A stretch of DNA of 11,766 bases, taken from the NCBI GenBank assembly GCA_900617975.1, contig UZAE01001729.1, positions 1-11,766 on the forward strand, in the 5' to 3' direction. This stretch comes from Rodentolepis nana. Taxonomy: Eukaryota > Platyhelminthes > Cestoda > Cyclophyllidea > Hymenolepididae. The notes beneath the pieces are model-generated. The model saw only the letters and a program-made list of their open reading frames with translations. It was not told the origin of the DNA and made no database searches. Made by a program: the position numbers and the translations under genes. Every line of letters starts with the position of its first letter. Position 1 is the first letter of the stretch. Shown piece by piece: positions 1-7,467 of the stretch.

Positions 1-207
1 TGGGATTTGGTAATACTTCAGTTTGTCATCCGAAATGTTCGCTTCCATAATTGTGAAAATGTCTACATCATAGGTTTGTAGGATTTTCTGCACTTGGATC
101 ATTTTGTTCGGAGTCATTCCTCCAGCATTCCACTGGAGGATCTGAAGACGTTGTGATTCGCCCTGACGAGGGCAATTTTTCTTATAGCCTTTTTTAAAGC
201 TAATCAT
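1..207 (-). CDS. Non-LTR retrotransposon ORF2, N-terminal endonuclease domain (partial)
   Basis: This is the first 69 codons of a Jockey-like retrotransposon ORF2, the polyprotein that carries an APE-type endonuclease, reverse transcriptase and often RNase H. The endonuclease nicks the target DNA to prime reverse transcription. The frame starts at the ATG at 205-207 and has an in-frame stop upstream (220-222). It runs uninterrupted off the left edge, so the rest of the protein lies outside the window. The endonuclease signature is LQWNAGG (residues 24-30), followed by a helix-like stretch and then DVDIFTIMEAN (residues 47-57). E55 sits where the family has its catalytic, metal-binding glutamate. 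The first ten residues are lysine-rich. No stop or frameshift is seen, so this copy may be young. The family is assigned from motif memory; the exact clade is not resolved. Repeat block E begins nine bases beyond the ATG, so the element is probably 5'-truncated about there. Confidence 0.8.
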   Translation of the reverse strand, partial: MISFKKGYKKNCPRQGESQRLQILQWNAGGMTPNKMIQVQKILQTYDVDIFTIMEANISDDKLKYYQIP

Positions 208-215
208 AATTAATC

Positions 216-297
216 GAAGTCAAAAACGAATGCCGAGTGATAGAATTTTTGCCGTAAGAAAGTACGTTGTCCAGGGTGCACCACGTGGAGGTAAGTC
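216..297 (+). repeat. Repeat block E, unit A: exon-like segment ending in a 5' splice site
   Basis: This block matches 4260-4336 at both ends: both begin GAAGTCAA, and 261-297 matches 4300-4336 at about 30 of 37 bases. It ends in GAG|GTAAGTC, a near-perfect splice donor with GT at 291-292. A reading frame starts at the ATG at 230-232 and stays open to the donor (20 codons plus one base), ending KYVVQGAPRG; the unit C copy reads YVAQAGPRG in the same frame. The minus strand is also open here, so coding direction is not settled by this block alone. The sense direction is chosen because of the donor and because block F downstream continues in the same phase. The protein family is not recognised. 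Confidence 0.45.
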
Positions 298-300
298 TAT

Positions 301-600
301 CGCGCACCCCGTCTACTGAGATATTAGAGACATGAAATTTTATATAAAGTGAAAGCTCGTTGCCTTCCGAAGGCAGTAAACTTTGAAATTCATTTTGCTC
401 CTTGATAAGCTATTCGTGGTAACTTTCAAATTTGTGGGATCAAATTAATCATTATTGGAAAAAGACTTATGATTATCTTTCGTATCACAAATTTTGACAT
501 GAATGGGGTATAATGAGCCTATAAACAATGGCTTTTCTGTTGAAGCTACATGAAATCGCCTAAAGTAAAAATCAAAAAAGGGTTTTCTTAATCGCCTTTC
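301..600. other. No gene recognised
   Basis: AT-rich sequence following the candidate splice donor of repeat unit A. A GGCAGTAA acceptor-like site near 383-390 loosely recalls the start of block F in unit C, but the alignment beyond it is no better than expected for AT-rich DNA. Confidence 0.4.
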
Positions 601-1119
601 ATGGCAATAACAAATACATTGAGGCAGAGGCTATTAGCTTTTCCAATGAAATCTTGTTTAAAGACCTCTTATGCGCCTTTTCGACAATTTAAGATGTGCA
701 ACATGAATACTAAACGGCTATTGTGTGTTAGGATTCTACATGCACATTATGCTCGTTTGCTAGCCCTTCGGTTTTGTAAGAATAGTTTGCGAATTTCATT
801 ACACGTGAGTGATTTCATAAGAGTTACATGCAAAAATCTTCTTATTCTAAGAAATCGGCTGTTTATAATTTGTTTGATATTGTGCTTGAGAAAAATCTGT
901 TTTAATACTTTTTTGACATCTTTAGTAGATGGCAATGTAATGAAGGAAGTTCAAAGTACGTGTTTGCACTATATTAGAATTAGTTGTAAAAACGGCATTA
1001 TTAGATCATGTTGTCGATTCAGAAATGGGAACGTCATTAATATTACGAATTCAGTCATTTACATAGGGCCGGTGTATGTCTCAGCAAATAGGCAAAATTG
1101 TTTTGAAAATTTATCTTAA
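592..1119 (+). other. Unrecognised long open frame (172 codons from ATG 601)
   Basis: The frame is open from just after a TAA at 589-591 to a TAA at 1117-1119, with an ATG at 601. This is long for DNA this AT-rich, where a stop is expected every 14 or so codons. The predicted product is strongly basic, has very few acidic residues, and carries about 14 scattered cysteines with no regular spacing. One hydrophobic run (LFIICLILCL, near residue 90) could pass for a short membrane segment. I recognise no domain. Low acidity and irregular cysteines are what translated AT-rich noncoding DNA often looks like, so it may be chance. It could also be part of an unknown insertion, since units B and C lack this material between blocks E and F. 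I see no evidence that it is expressed. Confidence 0.2.
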
Positions 1120-1230
1120 ATACCTGTAAAATCCCGCGCTATATGCAAACGTATTTTTTAGTGTGCTTACTACAAGATAGACGTCAGTCTACAAAATTTG
1201 AAAATATTTGAGCGAAATAGATTTCCGTTT

Positions 1231-1603
1231 TGGTGGCAATAATCCTTTCAGACTAAAAGTCAACAATAAAATCAATTCGAAACCGAGAGTCACTCAAAAC
1301 AGCTGAGATATACTAGTATTAAAACTATATCAGCTGTTGAGAGAAACAGTTGATAGTGTCACTCTCTGACATAGCCGACTGGCCAAGAATCGAAACCGCT
1401 GCTGAGTTTAAACTACGTACCGGATACGATTGCCTGGCAAAACAAACTCAAAGAATAGGAGTATTCCCACGACCAAATGCTCACTTTGTAACTTACATCA
1501 AGAAATGGGGAAGACCCACCTGCTTCAGTGTCCAGCCCTAAAGACAACGACAGAAACGCAGAGATACTGGGAAACCAGAAGTCAACTTATGAACTACTAT
1601 TAA
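1231..1603 (+). pseudogene. Non-LTR retrotransposon ORF2 relic: RNase H remnant joined to C-terminal tail
   Basis: Decayed 3' end of a Jockey-like ORF2. Bases 1258-1310 align with the reverse complement of 11168-11220 at about 44 of 53 positions, which places them in the RNase H domain; translated, the remnant ends RESLKTAEI. Stops follow at 1314, 1320 and 1338. The frame then jumps, at about 1365, to the ORF2 tail: SLSDIADWPR, then EFKLRTGYDCLAKQTQRIGV. The WIP.H.GI..NE.AD end of RNase H and the linker present in the minus-strand relic are missing, so there is an internal deletion. A one-base frameshift lies just before 1478. The shifted frame carries the family's zinc-finger-like tail (CSLC, then HLLQC, then QRYWETRS) and ends at TAA 1601-1603. 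This copy cannot make a working protein. The element assignment is firm; the exact clade is not. Confidence 0.85.
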
Positions 1604-1719
1604 CTGTCCTAAAGCCTAAGTGTATGTTCCTCACCCCTTATGAAAGCCGAATTCGACTTCTATGCTAACGAAAATATTAGAAAGTCTGCATTTGAAATAC
1701 TAATACTAATAACATAACA

Positions 1720-1830
1720 ATTGCGGTGAGGCTGAAGTTATTGATTCGGACGCTGTTTCTTGACGTATCTAAAGTTTAACTTCACCAATTGTTCACTACG
1801 GAAAATGACAACATCCAAGATGATAATACG
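1720..1830 (+). repeat. Repeat blocks F and F2, unit A (degenerate)
   Basis: The sequence CGGACGCTGTTTCTTGAC (about 1747-1764) resembles the end of block F in unit C (CGAAACGTCTGTTTCTCTAC), with one base missing in the middle. About 40 bases further on, AATGACAACATCC (1804-1816) matches block F2 of units B (2974 onward) and D (7374 onward). The reading frame of block F is lost, and no conserved stop can be identified, so this copy looks dead. It is recognised mainly from its order and spacing relative to blocks G and H, which follow at 1883 and 2081. Confidence 0.3.
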
Positions 1831-1882
1831 ACTAAATATTTTGGTTTCAAACTTAAAAGGTAAAGCAAAATATTTATTATTT

Positions 1883-2052
1883 AATTTTTACGTTACTTAG
1901 GTACAAATCAATATAGCATAATAAACATTCATATTCAGCCATATTAGGTGATGTGCTTAAAAAGAATAAAAGTCATTTATGAATGGGAAAAACCATTTGC
2001 CCTTTGAATAAATGTCATAATGACGTATTTTGAAAACATTTTTTATAATCAT
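1883..2052 (+). repeat. Repeat block G, unit A
   Basis: Direct repeat of 7958-8141. It starts with AATTTTTACG in both copies. The middle is diverged but alignable (for example TTAGGTGATGTGCTTAA against TCAGGTGATACGCTTAA). It ends in a 28-base stretch that is identical in both copies (2025-2052 and 8114-8141). No conserved reading frame is apparent, so this is probably noncoding flank of the duplicated unit, or part of an unknown dispersed repeat. Confidence 0.7.
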
Positions 2053-2080
2053 GCCGGTTTCAATGCTTCTTTCAATCCAT

Positions 2081-2236
2081 ATGGCAATCGATTCGAATCT
2101 TTCCTTGTAATAATATAGTCCAGATGATTGACAATTTCAGATTCACATAAAATTAAGAATTCATAGAGCACTTGCAAAAAATATTTCTTTACTTGCATTT
2201 TAAAATTTACTTTACCAAGTTGCTTCAAACCGACGA
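2081..2236 (+). repeat. Repeat block H, unit A
   Basis: Direct repeat of 3209-3367. The copies begin ATGGCAATCGATTCGAATC and ATGCCAATCAATTTGAATC. They end in AAGTTGCTTCARACCGACGA (2217-2236 and 3348-3367; 19 of 20 bases agree) and have almost the same overall length. A weaker match with the same ending lies near 5063-5085. It follows block G directly, as in the other units. No function is recognised. Confidence 0.65.
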
Positions 2237-2740
2237 ATCATTCACGATTTGACGAATATGCAAACAACGATTTTTCAACGCGTAAACCATAATTTACGTT
2301 CAAATATGGAATGCCTTGAATCCTTTGACATAAAATAATATTTGTGACGATATAAATGATAGTCAACTTCATGTTAGCCAAGGCGACTTCAGATTGTAAG
2401 ATCTCTAAATTAGTTGAACTATGTTGCGCTTCCAACTCGTTCAATTCTCCGTATTGTTCACATTTCCCTCAAGTCGAACAAAATCATCTATTTGGTCTGC
2501 TCACAAGCCGCGAATTCATAATGCAGTGTTTTCCTTTTTTAAATAGTATTCTCCAATTAGGCCCAAAATTTTTAATAATTTTATCCAAAATTATTTTTTA
2601 CCATGAAAAATTTTACCAAACTTTTGAATTTTTATCCTACTACAGATCTGTGACTTTAAATGAACAAAAGCCAAATTTTGTGCTATCTGAAAAAGTAAAA
2701 ATATGAAATACGTAAGGACGGGAATATTGCCTCAAGACAG
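2237..2740. other. No gene recognised
   Basis: AT-rich spacer between block H of unit A and block F of unit B. It contains an open frame of 116 codons (2356-2706, plus) rich in F, L, I and N, which shows no domain and looks like chance. A block E copy would be expected about 300 bases before 2746. Only a few scattered matches (around 2470-2505) are seen there, so it is either lost or too diverged to see. Confidence 0.4.
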
Positions 2741-2745
2741 GGCAG

Positions 2746-2813
2746 CAACCCATTCCAAGGGAAATGAGCAAATCGTGACACAAGTGAAATGTTTATTTCT
2801 TTACTCGAAGTGA
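2746..2813 (+). repeat. Repeat block F, unit B: terminal-exon-like segment
   Basis: Begins after an acceptor-like GGCAG (2741-2745) that is conserved in unit C, and ends at TGA 2811-2813. The open frame ends TQVKCLFLYSK. Unit C gives TQAKRLFLYSK and the same stop. Over 2777-2813 and its unit C counterpart, most differences fall in silent positions (TTA/CTG, CTT/CTC, TCG/TCC, AAG/AAA). This copy is 57 bases (19 codons) shorter than unit C, an in-frame difference, and keeps the same splice phase. An AATAAA lies at 3005-3010. The pyrimidine tract before the acceptor is poor here, so splicing may be lost. No protein family is recognised. The downstream frame at 2815-3009 has no ATG start and is not counted as a gene. 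Confidence 0.45.
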
Positions 2814-2956
2814 TGTGAATCACGGCAACCCGATAGACATACAAGACACAGATCGTCGTCAGAAATATCTGTTCATGGAAAGGACTTTTGGCATTCAGTT
2901 GAACGAAACTATGCGAAGATCTGACGACATTGGAGCTAAGGGCTATTCAAGTTCGA

Positions 2957-3367
2957 CACTGAAAACACCTCTCAATGACAACTTTGGTACCTTGGGTACA
3001 TTTGAATAAATACTCCATCACATAAATAAATGGAAGAATAAATATTTCTTGTTTTGTAAATTGCCATTTGGTTGGCATGCTGAGTTCGAAGTCATTCGGG
3101 ATACATTTAATTACACTTTTCCACGAATGAATGGCTGGCCTCGTAACTTGCATGGCCTTCATTTTGATTTGGGAATAAAATCCCCGTTTCCATGTTATCC
3201 ATAATCCTAATGCCAATCAATTTGAATCACACTTTGTAAAACTGCAGGCTTAAGGATTGGCATACTTTCTGTTTGACTTTAAATTAAGAATTGACAGCGC
3301 AAATTTATGTATGATTGTTTGCTTGTTTATTTAATAATAACGATATTAAGTTGCTTCAGACCGACGA
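2957..3367 (+). repeat. Repeat blocks F2, G and H, unit B
   Basis: F2 (2957-2994) matches 7361-7398: ACTGAAAACACCTCTCAATG against ACTGAAGACCTTCTCAATG. A diverged G-like stretch follows (about 3040-3200). Its end, ATTTTGATTTG...GTTTCCATG...ATCC, lines up with the G/H junction of unit A. Block H (3209-3367) is the best preserved part, ending in the 19-of-20 match with 2217-2236. No gene is seen in these blocks. Confidence 0.5.
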
Positions 3368-4259
3368 TTCTTTCTCAAAATTTTTGAGTTTGACCTTTAA
3401 AGGCATTTGAACTTATTTGCAGGTAGAGTAATCATCGAACTCTATGTTCACTACTGGCCTAATTTAATTTGAAACTATGATTTTTCGAACAATTCCTGAC
3501 ATTTTCTTAGTTCATACATAATGGAAATGTAAAGCGAAAATGACCGATGAGGAAAATGGACCTCCTTTGAAAATCAAATAATTTTTTGGAGGAATTTTTT
3601 ACATTTCAATAACAGTAAGGGCTGGCATGAACCAGAACGCAAAAGTTGAAGGAACAAACTGTGAAGTCAAATCCGTGGAAACATTTTGATTTGTAAAGCA
3701 CTACTTAATTTCTGCCAGTTGAAAAGAAATAGGAAATCTAATTAAAGCATACCTAGGTATAGATACAAAATATGTACTAAAATGAAGGAATAACTGAAAA
3801 CTCGTATTTGTTAAAAGTTAATCAACAATAGAAGCATCGATTATTTTTATTATTAAAGACGAAATATTTGCACATAGCATTAAACTGTGCCTCTAATTTC
3901 GCATAAACAGTAAAAGAAAAGTAAATATTTTTAAAAAAAGATAAATAAATGAGAACCAAAAGCTGGATTTTGCATTCACCACCAATTCAATTTAGCACTA
4001 TTAAATAATTTATAGCAAATCATTTGCCTTGAAATAAGCTACGAATTTATTTATCTCAAATGGCAGGCTTTATGATAGTTATCCTTAGCTCGTTATTTGA
4101 CTTATGACTTCACAGGTGGGAGAAGCATCAAGGTCACACAATTCGAGAGGGGAGGGGTACAGAAGAGTGATTCACAGTGTAATAGAGACAGACACAAATG
4201 TAGAAAAATGGGTAGGTGAGCATTTTGGAAATGGTCGAATATGACACACAGTGGATTCA
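3368..4259. other. No gene recognised
   Basis: AT-rich spacer between units B and C with no long open frames. A purine-rich patch at 4115-4165 (several GGGG runs) stands out from the surrounding base composition. I see no transposon motif, RNA gene or clear repeat here. Confidence 0.5.
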
Positions 4260-4336
4260 GAAGTCAACTTCCGGATTATAAAATTTCTTGTCGTATGAGT
4301 ATACGTTGCTCAGGCTGGACCACGAGGAGGTAAGTC
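4260..4336 (+). repeat. Repeat block E, unit C: exon-like segment with 5' splice site
   Basis: Second copy of block E (first at 216-297). It ends GAG|GTAAGTC with GT at 4330-4331. In the frame YVAQAGPRG the last codon is split after its first base, the phase needed to continue into block F at 4568. An in-frame TGA lies two codons before YVAQ, so the exon must either begin just after it or be broken at its 5' side. A TATAAAA sequence at 4277-4283 offers another reading: a promoter with a short first exon, and translation starting at an ATG inside block F. Neither reading can be settled from sequence alone. Confidence 0.45.
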
Positions 4337-4567
4337 AAACGCCTTAGGCAACGTAAAAGCATACATTCATGGTGAAATTTGCTATCTTATTTCATGGTGT
4401 TGAGTTTAATGATTATCTTCGATGTTAATATACATTTTTTGAATTTTATAAATTTTTTATGTTGATTTCTAAGTTAAACTTTATGAATTCAAGGAAATAT
4501 TTTTCGGTGCGCTTTCATTGCAACAGCCTATAAGAGCTTCTATCTAACTCACTTGTGGTTTTGGCAG

Positions 4568-4692
4568 CAACCCTCCTGCTTGATCCTAATTTACTCAAAA
4601 CAATTACTGCTCCAAAAATAGTAGTTTCTTATTTCATGGGAATTGAACAAACTTTGACACAAGCGAAACGTCTGTTTCTCTACTCCAAATGA
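4568..4692 (+). CDS. Candidate terminal coding exon of unknown small protein (block F, unit C)
   Basis: Candidate last exon. The acceptor is TTGTGGTTTTGGCAG (to 4567), preceded by a 238-base intron if the donor at 4330 is used; GT..AG ends and phase 1 agree on both sides. Taking one base from block E, the exon encodes about 41 residues, starting ATLLLDPNLLKTITAPK and ending TQAKRLFLYSK with stop TGA 4690-4692. An AATAAA at 4729-4734, 37 bases past the stop, is well placed as a polyadenylation signal. The unit B copy (2746-2813) keeps the C-terminus and stop with mostly silent changes and an in-frame 57-base gap; unit D keeps a worn version. I recognise no family. It could be the 3' exon of a tandemly duplicated gene, or part of an unknown transposon with introns. 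The block E side has an in-frame stop, so this copy may be a pseudogene. Confidence 0.35.
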
Positions 4693-4999
4693 TTGCCACC
4701 AGCAGGGAATACAGATAGAATGGTAGTAAATAAATTGAGTAATTTTAACGATTTAGCAACTCAGACGCATGTAATTACTGTTTAATGCTTAAGAGGCAGT
4801 TATAGAGCTTAAGTTTGTCGAAATTGCGAACGCACTATTTTACTCATAAAATTATGGTAGGATGTCTTTATCACAACTTATTAATTTTATTTTTAGCAAT
4901 AAACTGCAACATTGAATATCCTTTCATTATTGGAAATGTTGCATTTAGAGCTCTCGTAAAAATGGATGCATGACTTTCCTTTTCGAAAATAATTTTAAA

Positions 5000-5085
5000 A
5001 TTAACTGCTTTTTATTCATATATTTTTAGCATTTATATTTTAATGTATTTCTTTACATATTAGTTGCAAAACCGGCCATTGACAG
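5000..5085 (+). repeat. Probable repeat block H, unit C (weak)
   Basis: ATTTCTTTACAT...TAGTTGCAAAACCGGCC (5047-5080) resembles ATTTCTTTACTT...AAGTTGCTTCAAACCGAC at the end of block H in unit A, with a gap in the middle. It lies where block H would be expected relative to block F of unit C. Support is positional plus a short match only. Confidence 0.3.
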
Positions 5086-5768
5086 AAAAATCAACTTTGA
5101 AATACCTATTGTCTTCCTCAAATCCAATAAACAAAATTGATGCAATTAAATAATTGTTGCTCCATTACAAAAATACTTCTCTCAATTAAAAATAAATCCC
5201 AAATAATTTGATTGCTATCAATCAGTTCACTACCCTTCTGATATCTTATCTGACACGGCTGTGAAGCACAGTGTATTGATTGCCTTGGATGCGTAAAGAA
5301 CTTACCAAAAATAGAATAACGAAGTTGTCCAATCAATTTATTGATCATGAAAAAAGTTTCAGCTTTTCTGACTCTGACCCACGATTTTAACTCTCCCAGA
5401 AATCATAAATCGAAAAATATAAAAGATTTTCAATCTACAATAATGTTTCAATGTCTTGAACTACGGAAAAATTACAAAAATTTTTTTTCGTTATATGGCG
5501 AATGCCTAAAAAACCAAATTTTTTACTCCTTTTTTGAACCATCCTTGATTTTTTAAAAGTATTAAAAATGAAAATACGGAAATGGCTGTAGTTCTAAACA
5601 TAGACAAGTCCCTAGAGAAGACTCTTAAAATTTTAAGTAAATCGTTTCAGCAGAATCTGCGAAATCTTGGATATCAGATTCAAATAGAGAGTTCTGAGAA
5701 AAACGCGTTTAAAGTTTAAAGTAAAACTTTTGTAGCATAATTCATGAAATTATATTTTTAACTTACAT
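5086..5768 (-). other. No gene; part may be 3' noncoding region of a DNA transposon
   Basis: Read on the minus strand, this follows directly after the transposase relic. A stretch at about 5690-5720 reads TTTAAACGCGTTTTTCTC, followed by text of a kind I associate with noncoding parts of animal DNA transposons. If so, the element's 3' flank reaches at least to about 5560. I could not find a terminal inverted repeat or target duplication. The open frames at 5118-5348 and 5341-5556 show no domain. Confidence 0.3.
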
Positions 5769-6116
5769 TTATTCACTCTGCCATTCCGTTGCATACATCG
5801 GACCTTGCCCGACTTCAAAAAACTATTTTCGGCGTTTCTGTTTTCTATTCGAGCAGTTCTGGCCTCCTATGATGCGCTGGAGCCTCGTATCTCGGAGCGG
5901 TCAATCCGGGCGTTGTCTCTTCTGATAGCATCTCGGAGCGGTCAATCCGGGCGTTGTCTCTTCTGATAACAAATGCATGCTCTTCTGGACCAATTTTTGC
6001 TCCTATAATCGTCATCATCTTCAATATCAGTATAAAGCCTTCATTAGAAATGGACACAGCAATCAATGTTGCGATTTCAATGATCTGAGACCCGGAATGG
6101 TTATGCTTTTGAGCGA
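5769..6116 (-). pseudogene. DNA-transposon transposase relic, C-terminal part (Mutator-like transposase domain group)
   Basis: Remains of the C-terminus of a cut-and-paste transposase. On the minus strand the relic reads AQKHNHSGSQIIEIATLIAV, then NEGFILILKMMTIIGAKIG, then RRDNARIDRSE. This order (IEIA..IAV, F/S-N-E-G, GxKIGP, RxDxxRI) is what I know from transposases annotated with a 'Mutator-like transposase domain' in arthropods. After RSE the frame is thrown off by a 41-bp tandem duplication (5889-5970). In the frame the sequence would have without it, there follow SSAS, a stop, then EARTARIENRNAEN, the arginine-rich tail usual in the family. A further one-base shift gives FFEVGQGPMYAT and a stop at 5769-5771, like the family's usual acidic end before a G-x-x-Y motif. 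The N-terminal and catalytic parts are absent; an AT microsatellite (6146-6162) lies near the break. Family assignment is from memory. Confidence 0.6.
5889..5970. repeat. 41-bp tandem duplication
   Basis: Two copies, 5889-5929 and 5930-5970, identical except for one base (G at 5928, A at 5969). Both are much more GC-rich than their surroundings. Because 41 is not a multiple of three, the duplication shifts the reading frame of the transposase relic that contains it. Confidence 0.97.
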
Positions 6117-6145
6117 AAGTCCTAATCAGCTTGTTTATGGACAAA

Positions 6146-6162
6146 ATATATATATATATATA
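6146..6162. repeat. (AT)n microsatellite, 17 bases
   Basis: Uninterrupted alternating AT run just upstream (minus-strand sense) of the recognisable part of the transposase relic. Confidence 0.95.
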
Positions 6163-6299
6163 ATGGAACAAAAGAGCTTACTAATAAATATTTATTCAGG
6201 TAGTCGGAGAACCAATTACGTCTTAGGTTCGATTAGTTGCATCCCAACCGATTTGAACGCCTGCTCAGCAAAATTCTTATATCTCCGGAAATAATTTGA

Positions 6300-7100
6300 A
6301 TTTTGGAAAATCCTTTCGTAGACATATTCTTAAATAGTTAAACTATGAAAATATAAAAAAATCGTTTTTTTAATTTCTAGACCAGAATGCCCCCTTGATG
6401 CCTGTTAAACAAAAAAGCTTTTATTTGGAGTCGAGTGAATGTGAATATATCTTTGCTAAAGAGTGTAACTAAGAATTCTCTACTGATTTATGCCTCTCAT
6501 AATAAATGTAATCTACTAATTGCAAATTGCAATAAGTAAATACTTAACATTGTACAATGCAAGAATTTCTCGCCAAAATAAACCCATGGTGGCCTTGAAC
6601 AAATTTACCGATTTATATAGTAGGCGAGCAAAGACGTAGAGTAAATATTTACAATCTACAAGGTTTTTACCGTGGGCATGTAACTTCCACTTTGAGTATG
6701 CATTAATCCTTTTATTAGGATTACATGTTCAGAAATAATATAGTTTCTCAATGAATCTTATTTGAAAGTTTAACAGTCTTCAAACAACAGCATTTTTACA
6801 ATCTCTGTTTTACTTTCCAACAGCGCACACGTTTAATTGGAAGCTTCACTATTTTACCGAGTTTGCAGATTTTGCAACAGAGAAGCGCCTTCGTCATGGA
6901 TTTCTCATAGGTTTTCTTGGTTGCAGCACTGAAATTGGAGGCTTTAATTCAACTGTATTGTCTTGAGGTAGATGGCGAGTTTGAAAAATAAATCCTCAGA
7001 TTGTGCACCTCATGCTCCATTGATCTGATTAAGATGCCTTCTAAGATCAAGGTTATGTGGAAATATGTCGTAAGCTCTCATATATGTTCGCGAAAGTTTT
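6300..7100. other. No gene recognised
   Basis: AT-rich with short frames only. Two acceptor-like sites on the plus strand (TTTTTTAATTTCTAG near 6380, TTACTTTCCAACAG near 6823) are not linked to any convincing exon. A 33-codon minus-strand frame from an ATG near 6898 is cysteine- and lysine-rich but is too short to judge. Confidence 0.45.
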
Positions 7101-7109
7101 GAAACAAAA

Positions 7110-7258
7110 GGGATTTAAAAGTGGAATTTCATGTCGTAGTGTATGAGCACAAGTATTGGTTGTCTACAAAATATTTTTCGCTTATAAGATGCATGGTCAC
7201 AAGAGTTGAGCGCATTCATCTACTCCACAATTCGTGCTTGTGTCTCCACTTGAAATGA
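7110..7258 (+). repeat. Repeat blocks E (trace) and F, unit D
   Basis: A trace of block E (GGATTTAAAA...GAATTTCATGTCGTA, 7111-7138) resembles 4273-4294 of unit C. Block F is worn. The segment from GGTCACAAGAG (about 7195) to TGA 7256-7258 reads VTRVER, then CLCLHLK and a stop, against TQAKRLFLYSK and a stop in unit C. CATCTACTCCACAA (7217-7230) also resembles the CTCTACTCCAAA of unit C, so there may be an internal duplication. This copy looks non-functional. Confidence 0.35.
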
Positions 7259-7360
7259 TGTGAAGCAGAGATATCAATTAATTATGCAATTTACAAATCC
7301 TCAAATGAAAAGTTTGCATTTGGTTTACACATTTTGTATTAATTATAATGGAACAGATAA

Positions 7361-7398
7361 ACTGAAGACCTTCTCAATGCCAACATGAGTAACTTGGA
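7361..7398 (+). repeat. Repeat block F2, unit D
   Basis: ACTGAAGACCTTCTCAATG followed by CCAACATGAGTAACTTGG matches 2957-2994 of unit B closely, in the same position relative to block F. Confidence 0.5.
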
Positions 7399-7432
7399 TA
7401 GGGTTTATTTAACAATTCGATACAAAATACTT

Positions 7433-7435
<3 letters not shown>

Positions 7436-7465
<30 letters not shown>
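7436..7465. repeat. (AT)n microsatellite, 30 bases
   Basis: Uninterrupted AT dinucleotide run, ending TATATG at 7466. Likely to vary in length between individuals. Confidence 0.97.

Positions 7466-7467
<2 letters not shown>

Noticed and set aside
747..935. 62-codon minus-strand frame
   Set aside because: Antisense to the longer open frame at 601-1119, with no domain and strongly basic; looks like chance.
2356..2706. 116-codon plus-strand frame
   Set aside because: Low-complexity AT-driven composition (F, L, I, N), no motif, and overlaps no conserved part of the repeat units.
2815..3009. 64-codon plus-strand frame with a coding-like composition
   Set aside because: It has no ATG start, lies just after the conserved stop of block F, and its frame is not kept in unit D although part of the DNA is.
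2947..3216. 89-codon minus-strand frame
   Set aside because: Spans repeat blocks F2 and G whose other copies are not open in this frame.
5118..5556. Two short frames, one on each strand
   Set aside because: No recognisable domain; AT-rich and partly within suspected transposon flank.
5977..6294. 105-codon plus-strand frame
   Set aside because: Antisense shadow of the transposase relic, extended by the AT microsatellite.
6190..6300. Minus-strand stretch reading RRYKNFAEQAFKSVGMQL
   Set aside because: Looks coding but is only about 30 codons, ends in a stop, and matches nothing I know in the transposase N-terminus.
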